A stretch of DNA of 63,781 nt from Candidatus Coproplasma stercoripullorum (GTDB taxonomy: Bacteria; Bacillota; Clostridia; Christensenellales; Borkfalkiaceae). Shown here in pieces: positions 34,849 through 43,891 of this stretch. The translations under genes were made by a program, and so were the position numbers. Location of the stretch: the NCBI GenBank assembly GCA_018712405.1, contig DVHB01000036.1:1-63781 (forward strand), given 5' to 3'. The notes below the pieces were generated by a model. That model saw nothing but the letters and a program-made list of their open reading frames with translations. It was not told where the DNA came from and did not search any database. Every line of letters begins with the position of its first letter. Position 1 is the stretch's first letter.

Positions 34849-35568
34849 ATGAGGAACATAGCAATTGTCGAAGACGATAACAACGATGCCGGTTTACTCA
34901 TTTCGTATATAGAGCGCTACTCCGCGGCGTCAGGCCAGAAGTTCAAAGTGTGGCGGTTTACAAACGCCGCCGATTTCCTTGAAAATTATAAGGCGGTATA
35001 CGCCGTGGTGTTCATGGATATACAGATGCCCAAAATGAACGGCATGAACGGCGCGGTGGAGCTCAGAAAGGTGGACAAGTCTGTTTCCATAATCTTTATA
35101 ACCAATCTCGTTCAGTATGCGCAGAAGGGATATGAAGTGGACGCCGTCGGCTTTTTGGTAAAGCCTGTCAGCTATTTCGATTTTTCGCTGAAGTTCCGCA
35201 AGGCGCTCGATATCTATGTGATGAACGAGGAGCGCAGCATAACCATTAACCACCGCAGCGGGCTATTCCGCTTTTCCACCGATAAGCTCATGTACGTGGA
35301 GATAATCGCCCACAGGCTCTATTATCACCTCATCGACGGCGACATAGAGATGACGGGCGTGCTTTCGGAAGTTGAGCGCGACCTTGCCGGGTACGGTTTT
35401 TTGCGGTGCAACAACTGTTATCTCGTCAATCCCAAATTTATCGTAAGCGTGCAGGGTTCGGAAGTGCAGGTGGGCAACCGCATGCTCCAGATAAGCCGTC
35501 CCCGCCGCGCGGCCTTTTTAACGGGCCTCGCCAACTGGTATGCAGGGCAGGGGAACAGGCATGATTGA
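34849..35568 (+). CDS. LytTR response regulator (intact)
   Basis: 239 residues. Receiver domain residues 1-120 with acidic pocket EDD (8-10), phosphoacceptor D57 in FMDIQMP, FITN and switch Lys in LVKPVSYF. LytTR DNA-binding domain from about 130 (FRFSTDKLMYVEIIAHRLYYH, MTGVLSEVE, FLRCNNCYLVN, LQISRPRR). AgrA/VirR-like, binding direct repeats upstream of targets. Overlaps the partner kinase by 8 bp. The two GH16 glucanases and a GH3 follow, so control of surface glycan degradation is a reasonable guess. Confidence 0.94.
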   Translation: MRNIAIVEDDNNDAGLLISYIERYSAASGQKFKVWRFTNAADFLENYKAVYAVVFMDIQMPKMNGMNGAVELRKVDKSVSIIFITNLVQYAQKGYEVDAVGFLVKPVSYFDFSLKFRKALDIYVMNEERSITINHRSGLFRFSTDKLMYVEIIAHRLYYHLIDGDIEMTGVLSEVERDLAGYGFLRCNNCYLVNPKFIVSVQGSEVQVGNRMLQISRPRRAAFLTGLANWYAGQGNRHD

Positions 35569-36931
35569 CGAAGTTGTTAAAATTTACCTCAACATAATAC
35601 TCGAATTTCTGCTGGAGCTGTACGTCTTTTACGTGCTCGCCATGTTCAGGTTCTACCGCTCGCGTATGTTTTGGCTCAAGCTCTTTTCGGGGCTTGTTGT
35701 GCTCGCGGGCATAGCCTTCGGCGCGGCGGTGTTTTATTACTATTTCGGCTCGAACTCATTCGGCAGGATAGCCGTGTATCTCGTGCTGTTCGCCGTCACC
35801 ACTGGCCACGCCTGCCTGTGCTTTTCCGAGGAAAAAAAGACGGTGCTCTTCGGCTGTTCCGTAGCTTACGCCGCGCAGAACCTCGCCTATAAGCTCTTTC
35901 TGATTTTCTATTGCGCGGGCGAGCAGTTGCGCATATTCGACAGCTGGGGTTCAAATTTCTCGCTCTTTTACCGCTTTATGTATTACGCCTTCTTTATAGC
36001 GGCGGCCGCAGCCATATACTTCTTCGCGATACGCCGGATAATAAGGCGTTTGGGGGAGAGCGCAATAGAATACCGAATGCTCGCGATATCCGTCATAGTG
36101 CTCGCGATAACTGTGATTTTATGCTCGGTGGAGGACGTGCATTTCGCGGCGCTCAGCACCGGCAGGGAAAACCGTTTCGATTCTTACGATATCTATGTGT
36201 TGCGGCAGGCGGGCAACGGCTTTTCCGTAGCGTGCTGCTTTATCGTGTTGCTGCTCATTGCAAAGACGCTCGTCGAGCGGCATCTGCAGAGAGAGGTCGA
36301 CTATCTGCAATATGCCGTCCGCCAGGGTGAGAAGCAGTTTGAGATAGCAAAAGACACCATAGATATGATAAATATTAAGTGCCACGACATAAAGTATAAA
36401 GTGAATTCCGTCATGTCGCAGAGCGGAAATATGTCCACCGACGTCATTGACGATCTGAACAAGAGCATTTCGATATACGATACGCGTGTAGCCACGGGCA
36501 ATAAGATCCTCGACGTAATTCTGACGGAAAAGAGCCTGTACTGCGAACAGAACGGCATCACTTTTTCGTGCATGGCCGACGGACAGAAGCTCTCGTTTAT
36601 CGAAAGCGGCGATCTTTACTGCCTGTTCGGCAACATAATAGACAATGCGCTCGAGGCCGTCAACAAGGTGCACGACAGGGAGCGCAGAGTCATCAATATC
36701 GTCATAAAAGAAAAGAGCGGTACGCTTGTCATTCAGGAGGAGAACTATTTTGAAGGCGAGCTTGAATTCAAAGACGGACTGCCGCAGACCACAAAAGGCG
36801 ATAAGGCGTATCATGGCTTCGGTACGCGCAGCATACGCATGATAGTAAACAAATACGGCGGCGCGTTCAGTACCCGCGCTGTGGACGGAGTTTTTTACTT
36901 AAATATCATTTTTTTGCCTGAACGGAGATAA
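35561..36931 (+). CDS. GHKL sensor histidine kinase (AgrC type)
   Basis: 456 residues. About seven membrane segments fill residues 1-230 (sensor), then a coiled dimerisation region with the phosphoacceptor His in KCHDIKYKVNSV, and an HATPase_c_5 domain (NIIDNALEAVNKV, GFGTRSIRMIVNKYGG). The open frame extends 21 bp further, but ATG 35561 gives a sensible N-terminus and overlaps the regulator end by 8 bp, typical for such pairs. Ligand unknown. It is the intact counterpart of the remnant at 15758. Confidence 0.93.
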   Translation: MIDEVVKIYLNIILEFLLELYVFYVLAMFRFYRSRMFWLKLFSGLVVLAGIAFGAAVFYYYFGSNSFGRIAVYLVLFAVTTGHACLCFSEEKKTVLFGCSVAYAAQNLAYKLFLIFYCAGEQLRIFDSWGSNFSLFYRFMYYAFFIAAAAAIYFFAIRRIIRRLGESAIEYRMLAISVIVLAITVILCSVEDVHFAALSTGRENRFDSYDIYVLRQAGNGFSVACCFIVLLLIAKTLVERHLQREVDYLQYAVRQGEKQFEIAKDTIDMINIKCHDIKYKVNSVMSQSGNMSTDVIDDLNKSISIYDTRVATGNKILDVILTEKSLYCEQNGITFSCMADGQKLSFIESGDLYCLFGNIIDNALEAVNKVHDRERRVINIVIKEKSGTLVIQEENYFEGELEFKDGLPQTTKGDKAYHGFGTRSIRMIVNKYGGAFSTRAVDGVFYLNIIFLPERR

Positions 36932-36967
36932 AAATTTACAAAATAAGTAATTAATTAGCAATCTGAG

Positions 36968-36997
36968 GAACGCCCATTGACTTCGGGCGTTCTTTTT
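36968..36997 (+). terminator. Terminator of the LytTR/GHKL operon
   Basis: GAACGCCC (36968-36975) and GGGCGTTC (36985-36992), nine-base loop, then TTTTT. Confidence 0.92.
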
Positions 36998-37060
36998 ATT
37001 ATATTGTAGTGGCAAAGGGGCCGCGCAGACGGCTGTGAAAACTGTTAGATGAAACTTTTA

Positions 37061-37098
37061 CAGGGGACGTCCCCTGTTTGCCTGCAGGGCAGGCAAAC
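37061..37098. repeat. Two abutting perfect palindromes before the GH16 gene
   Basis: CAGGGGACGTCCCCTG (37061-37076) is a perfect 16-bp palindrome. It shares its last base with GTTTGCCTGC (37076-37085), which pairs with GCAGGCAAAC (37089-37098) around a 3-base loop. The second hairpin ends 13 bp before the chosen start codon. They may be operators or an RNA stem controlling translation; no T-run follows. Confidence 0.65.
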
Positions 37099-37111
37099 AT
37101 ATGAATTTACT

Positions 37112-37888
37112 ATGAAATTTTCGGTAAAAATAATATCAGCCGCATGCGTCGCCGTTTTGGTTGCGGCCTCCTGCCTCCCCGGCTGCGGCAGAATTGCCCG
37201 CGGGATAGACGGCTCGGTTTCCGGCGTGCCGGACAGACTCACCAAAGAGGAGGAAATAATAGTAAACTTCGCCACCGGCGAAACCGGCGGCTTTTATGCC
37301 GCTCACAACTGGGCAAACTATAAGATGTTCAACTGCGAGTGGAGCAATAACAATGCCGTTATAGAAAACGGCGTGATGAACATGTCGGTCACAAAGGCTG
37401 AAGGGAGCACGCCGCACGGTTTTGATTATTACGGCGCCGAATACCGCTCGCCGGAATACTTCAGCTACGGTTTCTATTCGGTGTGCATGAAGGCCGCCGA
37501 CTGCTCTGGCGTGATATCCTCAATGTTCACATATACGGGCGATCCGTGGGACGAGATAGACATTGAAATCCTCGGCAAAAATATGACGCAGGTTCAGTTC
37601 AACTACTACACGAACGGCAAAGGCGGTCATGAGTATCTGTACAGCCTCGGCTTCGATGCGTCGGAGGAATTTCATGAATATGCCTTCGACTGGCAGCCGG
37701 ATTCCATAACCTGGTATGTCGACGGCAAGGCCATTTACAGGGCGACCGAAGATATTCCGTCGCATCCCCAGCAGTTTATAATGAATGTATGGAACTGTAA
37801 GGGCTACGACGGCTGGTCGGGAAAATTTGACGAAAGCTCGCTGCCTGCCACAGCGCAGTACAAGTGGCTGGCATACAGTCCCGCCTGA
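37112..37888 (+). CDS. GH16 endo-beta-glucanase lipoprotein
   Basis: 258 residues. Lipoprotein signal ending in CLPGC, so probably anchored outside the membrane. One GH16 (lichenase/laminarinase) domain with the catalytic motif DEIDIEILG near residue 147: the first Glu is the nucleophile and the last the acid/base. Cleaves beta-1,3 or mixed beta-1,3-1,4 glucans. An in-frame ATG at 37049 would add 21 residues across the palindromes and spoil the signal peptide, so I prefer 37112 even though neither has a strong ribosome binding site. First of three extracellular glucan-degrading genes after the LytTR system. Confidence 0.88.
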   Translation: MKFSVKIISAACVAVLVAASCLPGCGRIARGIDGSVSGVPDRLTKEEEIIVNFATGETGGFYAAHNWANYKMFNCEWSNNNAVIENGVMNMSVTKAEGSTPHGFDYYGAEYRSPEYFSYGFYSVCMKAADCSGVISSMFTYTGDPWDEIDIEILGKNMTQVQFNYYTNGKGGHEYLYSLGFDASEEFHEYAFDWQPDSITWYVDGKAIYRATEDIPSHPQQFIMNVWNCKGYDGWSGKFDESSLPATAQYKWLAYSPA

Positions 37889-37988
37889 TGCGGAAGCGTT
37901 TAAAATATCGATTAAATTTGTATCTTAAGTTGTCGGGGTGCATTCAGCCACGCCGATGACTGTAAAAAATTTATAGGGAGAAAAAACC

Positions 37989-40424
37989 ATGAGAAAAAAA
38001 CTATTGTATCTCTTGTCAGCTACGGCAATCGCGGCCACGCTTTCGGCGGGCTCGCTCATGCTCGCCGGCTGCGGCCCCCAGGGTAAGACTGACAACCTTA
38101 CCGACGAACCTTTGAATACAACCACGACGGTTGCAGACTGGTCGGAGGGGGAGGCTCCCGCCGTGTTCGAGTCGGACGGCTGGACAAACGGCAGTCCTTT
38201 CAACACACAGTGGACAGCTAACAATGTTATCTATGACAACGGCGTTGCAAAGCTCACTATAACCGATAACCCCAATGGTTCGGAGGAGACGTTTACCGAG
38301 TATTACGGCGGTGAAATGCGTACTTACCAGTATTTCGGTTACGGCGACTATGAAGTCAGCATGAAGCCCTCCAACAAACCCGGCACGGCAAGCACCTTCT
38401 TTACCTGCACAGGCAGTTACGATACCAACCCTCATACCGGACAGCCCAATCCCTGGGACGAAATAGATATAGAGTTCCTGGGTGAAGATACCACCAAGGT
38501 GCAGTTCAATTATTATGTTAACGGCGTGGGCGGACATGAATATATGTATGACCTCGGTTTCGACGCTTCGGAGGATTTCCATACATACGGTTTCCGCTGG
38601 ACGGAGGACTACATCACCTGGTTCGTTGACGGCGAGCCCGTATACAGGGTGAACGCGACCGAAAGCAGTCCCATGCCCTCTACCGCAGGCCGTGTGCTCA
38701 TGAATTATTGGTGCGGTTCTTCGGCGGCTGAAAACTGGATGGGTAAATTTGAAAATCCCGACGATAAGGGCCCCGAATACCAGTGGGTAAAGACCTCTGC
38801 CGAAGTTGACTGGGGAGAGATTCCCGAGCCCGTTGAAGTTGAGGAATATGAGGGCGACTGGTCCAAGATAGATGCCGCCTCCGTAGAATTCAGCAACAGC
38901 GACAACGGCGTCGGCACCGACTATAAGGTAACTCCTGCCGCCGACGGCAAGTCTGCGCAGATAACTTATACCAAGGCGGGCAATTACGATAACGTAAACT
39001 TCAACGCGTCCGAGGCTGCTGCAGAAAAGAACTGGATGCATCTGACTTTAAAGAATAACTCTTCTACGGCAACCAACAACATCCGTATCAATATCCGCAA
39101 TGCCGAAAATACCGCCACGATAAATGCATTTGGTTTCGGTAACGATTCGCTTTTAGTTACCAATGCCGGCGAAGGAACAACAATTTCGCTTTCGCCCAAC
39201 ATGACCATGGAGGTAGAGATCAAGTTCAACGGCATTGCCGGCAATGTGGAGCTCATGCTCGACTCCATGCAGGCTAACGTCGTTGAAAAAGCCAGCGATA
39301 TCACCATAAGCGATATCAAATTCGATATTCAGGGCGAGCTTGAGATACCTGAAACGCCAGTCGAAGACAACAACGGCGTTACTATAAACGGCCAGAAAGT
39401 CAAATTCGACGGAAACGTAGGCGGCCAGCCCTATGCCATCAATACCGACGAAGAGTCCAACTCCATGAACGTCACATATACGGCAGCGCAGGGCGAAAGC
39501 TACCATAATATAAAAGCCGATATAGCCGCCATAGCAAGCGATAAGAACATTTTCTCCGCAACAATTACAAACAACGGCGAAAATGTAGTCTCCGTCCGCG
39601 TCGATATTGTTGCATCGAGGGCTGTAAATGCCAATACGAACGTATGCAACCTCTCAGCCACGATGGACGGCGAGAGCGTCTATACAGATCTTGAATGGGG
39701 CGGCTCCATGTTTAATATCCCCGCAGGCGCGACTGTCGAGATAGAAGTGGTTTACGATACCTCATACGGCCCTTCAACCCTTCAGTTCCTCATCGATACG
39801 GCCACTTATGGCGATACGGCCACTCACGAGGGTGACGTGACCTTCTCGGAAATGGAATTTTCAGGCGAAGGCGAAGTGACAGATCCCGAACCTGAAGAGC
39901 CCATAACCCCTCCAGAGGGCGGCACGACCGAGGTTGATCTTGGCGCCGTTAAGGTGGAGGGCAACACCGTGGAGAACGGCGGCCCCTACACCGCGAAAGT
40001 TGAAGACGGAAAGCTTGGCGTAACTTATACCGAGGCAAAGGGTAATTCTTATCTCAACGTAAATCTCACCCAAGGCGCTATCGAAGTTGCCGCGCAGAAC
40101 AACGTTCTCACCGTTCAGGTCACAAATAACGGTACCGCAACGGTGGAGCTCAGGATAGACGTGATGACTGATACAAAGGTCAACAATACCAACGCCTGCA
40201 ATATTTCTGCGACCCAGGATGGCGTGGCAGTGCGAACCGATACCGATTGGGGCGGCTCGTTCTTCACGATAGAGGCCGGCAAAACCGTCACCATTCAGGT
40301 AGTTTATGACGGTGCAAGAACTATAACAGGCATACAGTTCCTCATCGATTCGTTTATGGGCACTGATACAACGCATGCGGGCAATATAACCATCGGCGAC
40401 ATGGCGTTCTTCAATCACGAGTAA
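37989..40424 (+). CDS. GH16 glucanase lipoprotein with three C-terminal modules
   Basis: 811 residues. Lipobox LMLAGC near residue 27, then a GH16 domain to about residue 285 with catalytic DEIDIEFLG near 157, closely related to the preceding enzyme (NYY.NG.GGHEY, LGFDASE.FH). Three beta-sandwich modules of about 150 residues follow (roughly 295-450, 465-640, 655-811), the last two clearly repeats of each other (NNG....RVDI, NVCNLSAT/NACNISAT, WGGS, LQFLIDT/IQFLIDS, DVTFSEM/NITIGDM). They look like carbohydrate-binding modules. GGGAG precedes ATG 37989. Likely holds glucan near the cell while the first domain cuts it. Acidic linkers with Pro and Glu separate modules. Confidence 0.9.
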   Translation: MRKKLLYLLSATAIAATLSAGSLMLAGCGPQGKTDNLTDEPLNTTTTVADWSEGEAPAVFESDGWTNGSPFNTQWTANNVIYDNGVAKLTITDNPNGSEETFTEYYGGEMRTYQYFGYGDYEVSMKPSNKPGTASTFFTCTGSYDTNPHTGQPNPWDEIDIEFLGEDTTKVQFNYYVNGVGGHEYMYDLGFDASEDFHTYGFRWTEDYITWFVDGEPVYRVNATESSPMPSTAGRVLMNYWCGSSAAENWMGKFENPDDKGPEYQWVKTSAEVDWGEIPEPVEVEEYEGDWSKIDAASVEFSNSDNGVGTDYKVTPAADGKSAQITYTKAGNYDNVNFNASEAAAEKNWMHLTLKNNSSTATNNIRINIRNAENTATINAFGFGNDSLLVTNAGEGTTISLSPNMTMEVEIKFNGIAGNVELMLDSMQANVVEKASDITISDIKFDIQGELEIPETPVEDNNGVTINGQKVKFDGNVGGQPYAINTDEESNSMNVTYTAAQGESYHNIKADIAAIASDKNIFSATITNNGENVVSVRVDIVASRAVNANTNVCNLSATMDGESVYTDLEWGGSMFNIPAGATVEIEVVYDTSYGPSTLQFLIDTATYGDTATHEGDVTFSEMEFSGEGEVTDPEPEEPITPPEGGTTEVDLGAVKVEGNTVENGGPYTAKVEDGKLGVTYTEAKGNSYLNVNLTQGAIEVAAQNNVLTVQVTNNGTATVELRIDVMTDTKVNNTNACNISATQDGVAVRTDTDWGGSFFTIEAGKTVTIQVVYDGARTITGIQFLIDSFMGTDTTHAGNITIGDMAFFNHE

Positions 40425-40464
40425 GCGACCAAGCAATCAACAAACGGCAATTCAACCAACTCTG

Positions 40465-40490
40465 CGCGCGGCCGCTGCCGCGGCCGCGCG
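40465..40490 (+). repeat. Intergenic hairpin between GH16 and GH3 genes
   Basis: CGCGCGGCCGC (40465-40475) pairs with GCGGCCGCGCG (40480-40490), loop TGCC, followed by TAAATT rather than a T-run. More likely a message-stabilising or partial-termination stem inside an operon than a full terminator. Confidence 0.6.
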
Positions 40491-40523
40491 TAAATTATCC
40501 GTATATAGAAAGGTGTGTAAATA

Positions 40524-43500
40524 ATGAAAACAAAAAAACTCGGCATAATAATTATTTCCGTAGCTATAGCGGTAATAGTTGTTTTTACCTTCTTCCTGAA
40601 TTACCTGTCGCTGACAAAGTTCGATAACATTTTCGAGCAGTTTATCGGAAAAACAGCTGATTCGACCCGCGGCGATACAAAGGGCGCCGATACCGACTAT
40701 GTAAAGAGCGATTTTGAAACGGCCTCCGATCTCTATGAATATGAAACCGATCTTGTATCGGAGATCGCAATGGAGGGCGCCACGCTCCTTAAAAACGACG
40801 GCAATGCGCTTCCTCTTGAAAAGGGCACGACTTTAAGTCTGTTCAGTCATTCTTCGGTTGACCTTGTGAGCGGCGGTTCGGGCTCCGGCTCCGGCAGCTT
40901 CGAACTCACGGTGAACCTGAAAGACGGCCTCGAGGCTGCCGGACTCAAAGTTAACGAACAGCTCTGGAATTTCTATGAAAGCGGAAACGGTTCAGACTAT
41001 GTTCGCGGAGTCGGCTCTATAAACTACGGCCGTGCGCTTGACTGGAACATAAACGAGTGCCCCTTAGGCGTAATTTTGCAGGAACCCGGAATGTATGATT
41101 CATTCAAAGACACCACGGCCGTGTTCGTGCTTTCCCGAACCGGCGGCGAGGGCGCCGACCTTGCCCGCGACATGGCGGCTTACGGCGGCGAGGCGGGGCA
41201 GCACTACCTTGAACCCGATGAGACCGAGCTCGAAATCATCGATTTCCTAAACCGCAACTTTGACGAGGTTATCCTGATAGTCAACACAAACAACGCCATG
41301 GAGCTCGGCTGGGTAGATGAGTTTGAAAATATCAAAGCCGTAGTAAACTTCCCCGGCGCGGGCAGAATGGGCGCATACGGCCTCGGCTATATGCTTACGG
41401 GCTATGATGCGGACGGCAACGAAATTTCCCCTTCCGGGCATCTCGTGGATACTTTCGTTTACGACAATTTTTCAGCCCCTGCAATGCAGAATATGGGCGA
41501 CTTCAACTACGAGGGCACCGATTACTATTACGTTACCTATTCTGAGAGCATATATGTAGGCTATAAGTACTACGAAACGAGGTACGAGGACGTCGTTCTC
41601 AACCAGGGCAATGCGGGCAGCTACGACTATTCCCGGACTGTGCTCTATCCCTTCGGCTACGGCCTTTCGTATACCGACTTCGAGTGGTCTGACTACAGCG
41701 TATCCGCTCCCGACGAAAACGGAGACATAACCGTTTCGCTCAACGTCAAAAATGTGGGCGGCCGTAACGGCAAAGATGTGGTTCAGGTGTATGTAAGCGT
41801 GCCCTATACCGAATACGACATCGAAAACGGGGTAGAAAAGTCCTCCGTCTCTCTTGTGGGCTTTCACAAGACGGCGAATCTTGCCCCCGGCGAGGATGAG
41901 GATGTGGAAATCACCGTCAACCTCGAGGACTTCGTGTCATATGATTCAAACAATGCAAAGACCTATATCCTGGAGGACGGCACCTATTATATAACTGCGG
42001 CGAGCGACGCGCACAAGGCACTCAACAATGTGCTCGTTGAAAAGGGCGTAAGCAACGCCGATCTGGATGCGGCAGGTGCGGTTCCCGCTTCAGAACATGT
42101 TGGCGACGCTTCGTTCGTCGGCACATATGTTCAGGAAACTTTCGACAGTACAACCTATTCTACCAGCCGCTATACCGGCGAAAAGATAACAAATCAGTTC
42201 GACGGCGCAGCTCTCACCGATACCGAATATCTCTCGCGTTCAGACTGGAGCGTGATGGATAACGACGGCCTGCGCTACGGCACCGCCTCCGACGTAGACA
42301 GCGGCGCCGAGATAGGCGGCAAGCAGTGGAGCCACTCCATAACTTCCGAACTCAAGGCCGCACTCGATTCCGACTCTTCCGGCAACCCTAACGAGGGTAA
42401 TGTTACCCAGACTTACGAATGGGGCGTGGACCACGGCATCGATCTCATCGATATGCGCGGCAAGGCTTATGACGACGAAGATTGGGATCTCCTCATCGAG
42501 CAGATAACGCTCGAAGAACTTGCGTTGCTCATCGACGAGAGCGGCTACTGCACTCCCGAAATAAAGTCGATAAATAAACCTAAGGTCACCGACCTCGACG
42601 GCCCTGCAGGCCTCAACCTCGTTGTCGGGCACGGTTCTGTAGACACCGGCGACGGCTTGAAGGCCATGACGTGGCCGAGCGAATATATGCTGGCTTGCAC
42701 CTGGAACGTCGATCTCGCCACTCAGATGGGTGAAGGCGTGGGCGAAGACGGCCTCCACGGCGGCGTGGTGGGCTGGTACGGTCCTGCCGTAAACATTCAC
42801 AGAACGGCTTTCGCCGGCAGGAACTTTGAGTATTATTCTGAGGACAGCTTCATAAGCGGCGAGTTCGGCAACGCTGTAGTTCAGGGCGCGGCGCGCAAGG
42901 GCATGTATGCATATCTTAAGCACTTTGCTCTTAACGACCAGGAGACCCATCGCGACCACCTCGGTATAGTCACTTGGGCGGACGAACAGACCATCCGCGA
43001 GATATATCTGAAGCCCTTTGAAATGACTGTCACCGACAATTATGTGGACGTAAAGTATAACGAGCCTATATATGATTCCAACGGCGAAATAACGGGTTAT
43101 ACCATGAAGACGGCCGAAAATATGCCTGCCGCTACAGGTATAATGTCGTCCTTCAACCGCATAGGCACGACCTGGGCCGGCGGCAGCTACAGCCTTCTTA
43201 CCGAAGTGCTGAGGGAGGAGTGGGGCTTTAACGGCTTCGTTCTTACCGACTACGAAGTTTCCAACTATATGTTCACCGGTCAGTGCCTTGCGGCGGGCGG
43301 CGACGCCAAGCTCAAAACGGTGGGGCTTTCGGGTAACTTCCTGTTCGGTTATTCGCTCGAGGGCAATGCCGAGGACCAGGCTTACGCGCACGAGGCTGCT
43401 CACCATATACTGTACACCGTGGTAAATTCCGCCGCGATGAACGGATATGTGCACGGCGTTGAATATGTAAACGGATTTGCCTACTACAAGATAATTCTTA

Positions 43501-43604
43501 TAGTGTGGGACGTTCTCGCTGCGGCGGGCGTGGCTGTGCTCATATTCTTCCTTGTAAAAAAGATTAAGCGCAACAGAATGATAAAGTCAGGCAACAACAG
43601 ATGA
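40524..43604 (+). CDS. Membrane GH3 glycosidase with reversed domain order
   Basis: 1,026 residues with a membrane segment at each end (about 8-28 and 990-1012). The usual C-terminal GH3 domain comes first (EIAMEGATLLKNDGNALPLEKG, residues 75-300), then a fibronectin-like domain (YPFGYGLSYTDFEWS, 375-500), and the TIM barrel last (VTDLDGPAGLN, AGRNFEYYSEDSF, KHFALNDQE), with catalytic Asp near 909 in VLTDYE. A few rumen and gut GH3 enzymes are known to have this reversed order. With both ends in the membrane, the catalytic part is displayed outside as a loop. AAGGTG lies upstream of ATG 40524. Probably trims oligosaccharides from the two GH16 enzymes. Confidence 0.9.
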   Translation: MKTKKLGIIIISVAIAVIVVFTFFLNYLSLTKFDNIFEQFIGKTADSTRGDTKGADTDYVKSDFETASDLYEYETDLVSEIAMEGATLLKNDGNALPLEKGTTLSLFSHSSVDLVSGGSGSGSGSFELTVNLKDGLEAAGLKVNEQLWNFYESGNGSDYVRGVGSINYGRALDWNINECPLGVILQEPGMYDSFKDTTAVFVLSRTGGEGADLARDMAAYGGEAGQHYLEPDETELEIIDFLNRNFDEVILIVNTNNAMELGWVDEFENIKAVVNFPGAGRMGAYGLGYMLTGYDADGNEISPSGHLVDTFVYDNFSAPAMQNMGDFNYEGTDYYYVTYSESIYVGYKYYETRYEDVVLNQGNAGSYDYSRTVLYPFGYGLSYTDFEWSDYSVSAPDENGDITVSLNVKNVGGRNGKDVVQVYVSVPYTEYDIENGVEKSSVSLVGFHKTANLAPGEDEDVEITVNLEDFVSYDSNNAKTYILEDGTYYITAASDAHKALNNVLVEKGVSNADLDAAGAVPASEHVGDASFVGTYVQETFDSTTYSTSRYTGEKITNQFDGAALTDTEYLSRSDWSVMDNDGLRYGTASDVDSGAEIGGKQWSHSITSELKAALDSDSSGNPNEGNVTQTYEWGVDHGIDLIDMRGKAYDDEDWDLLIEQITLEELALLIDESGYCTPEIKSINKPKVTDLDGPAGLNLVVGHGSVDTGDGLKAMTWPSEYMLACTWNVDLATQMGEGVGEDGLHGGVVGWYGPAVNIHRTAFAGRNFEYYSEDSFISGEFGNAVVQGAARKGMYAYLKHFALNDQETHRDHLGIVTWADEQTIREIYLKPFEMTVTDNYVDVKYNEPIYDSNGEITGYTMKTAENMPAATGIMSSFNRIGTTWAGGSYSLLTEVLREEWGFNGFVLTDYEVSNYMFTGQCLAAGGDAKLKTVGLSGNFLFGYSLEGNAEDQAYAHEAAHHILYTVVNSAAMNGYVHGVEYVNGFAYYKIILIVWDVLAAAGVAVLIFFLVKKIKRNRMIKSGNNR

Positions 43605-43642
43605 CAGACTGTGCGTGCATGCGCATACACATGTGCCATTAT

Positions 43643-43683
43643 AAATTTACGGGGCGGGCATTTTGCCCGTCCCGTAAATTTTA
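43643..43683 (+). terminator. Terminator after the membrane GH3 gene
   Basis: AAATTTACGGG.CGGGC (43643-43659) pairs with GCCCG.CCCGTAAATTT (43665-43681) around ATTTT, then T-rich DNA. Confidence 0.88.
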
Positions 43684-43741
43684 TGCCCGAACATATAAAC
43701 GGCCGTGCATATAAATGTTTTTTAAAGCCTGCGCAAACCGC

Positions 43742-43770
43742 TTGCCCAGCGCGCGGCAAGGTGATATAAT
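43742..43770 (+). promoter_or_regulatory. Promoter of the DUF2798-like gene
   Basis: TTGCCC (43742-43747), 17-bp spacer, TATAAT (43765-43770), about 120 bp before the start codon. Confidence 0.6.
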
Positions 43771-43891
43771 ATATACAATAAATTCAATACGATTGGTATT
43801 AATTGGAAACGCACACCGTCTTTTTGCGGCGATAACGAACAACACGGCGACGTGTTGTTTTTTTATGCAAATTTTCGGAGGTAATCAACTA

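Noticed and set aside
37049-37111. Upstream in-frame ATG as start of the first GH16 gene
   Set aside because: It would place 21 polar residues before the lipoprotein signal and translate through two palindromes.
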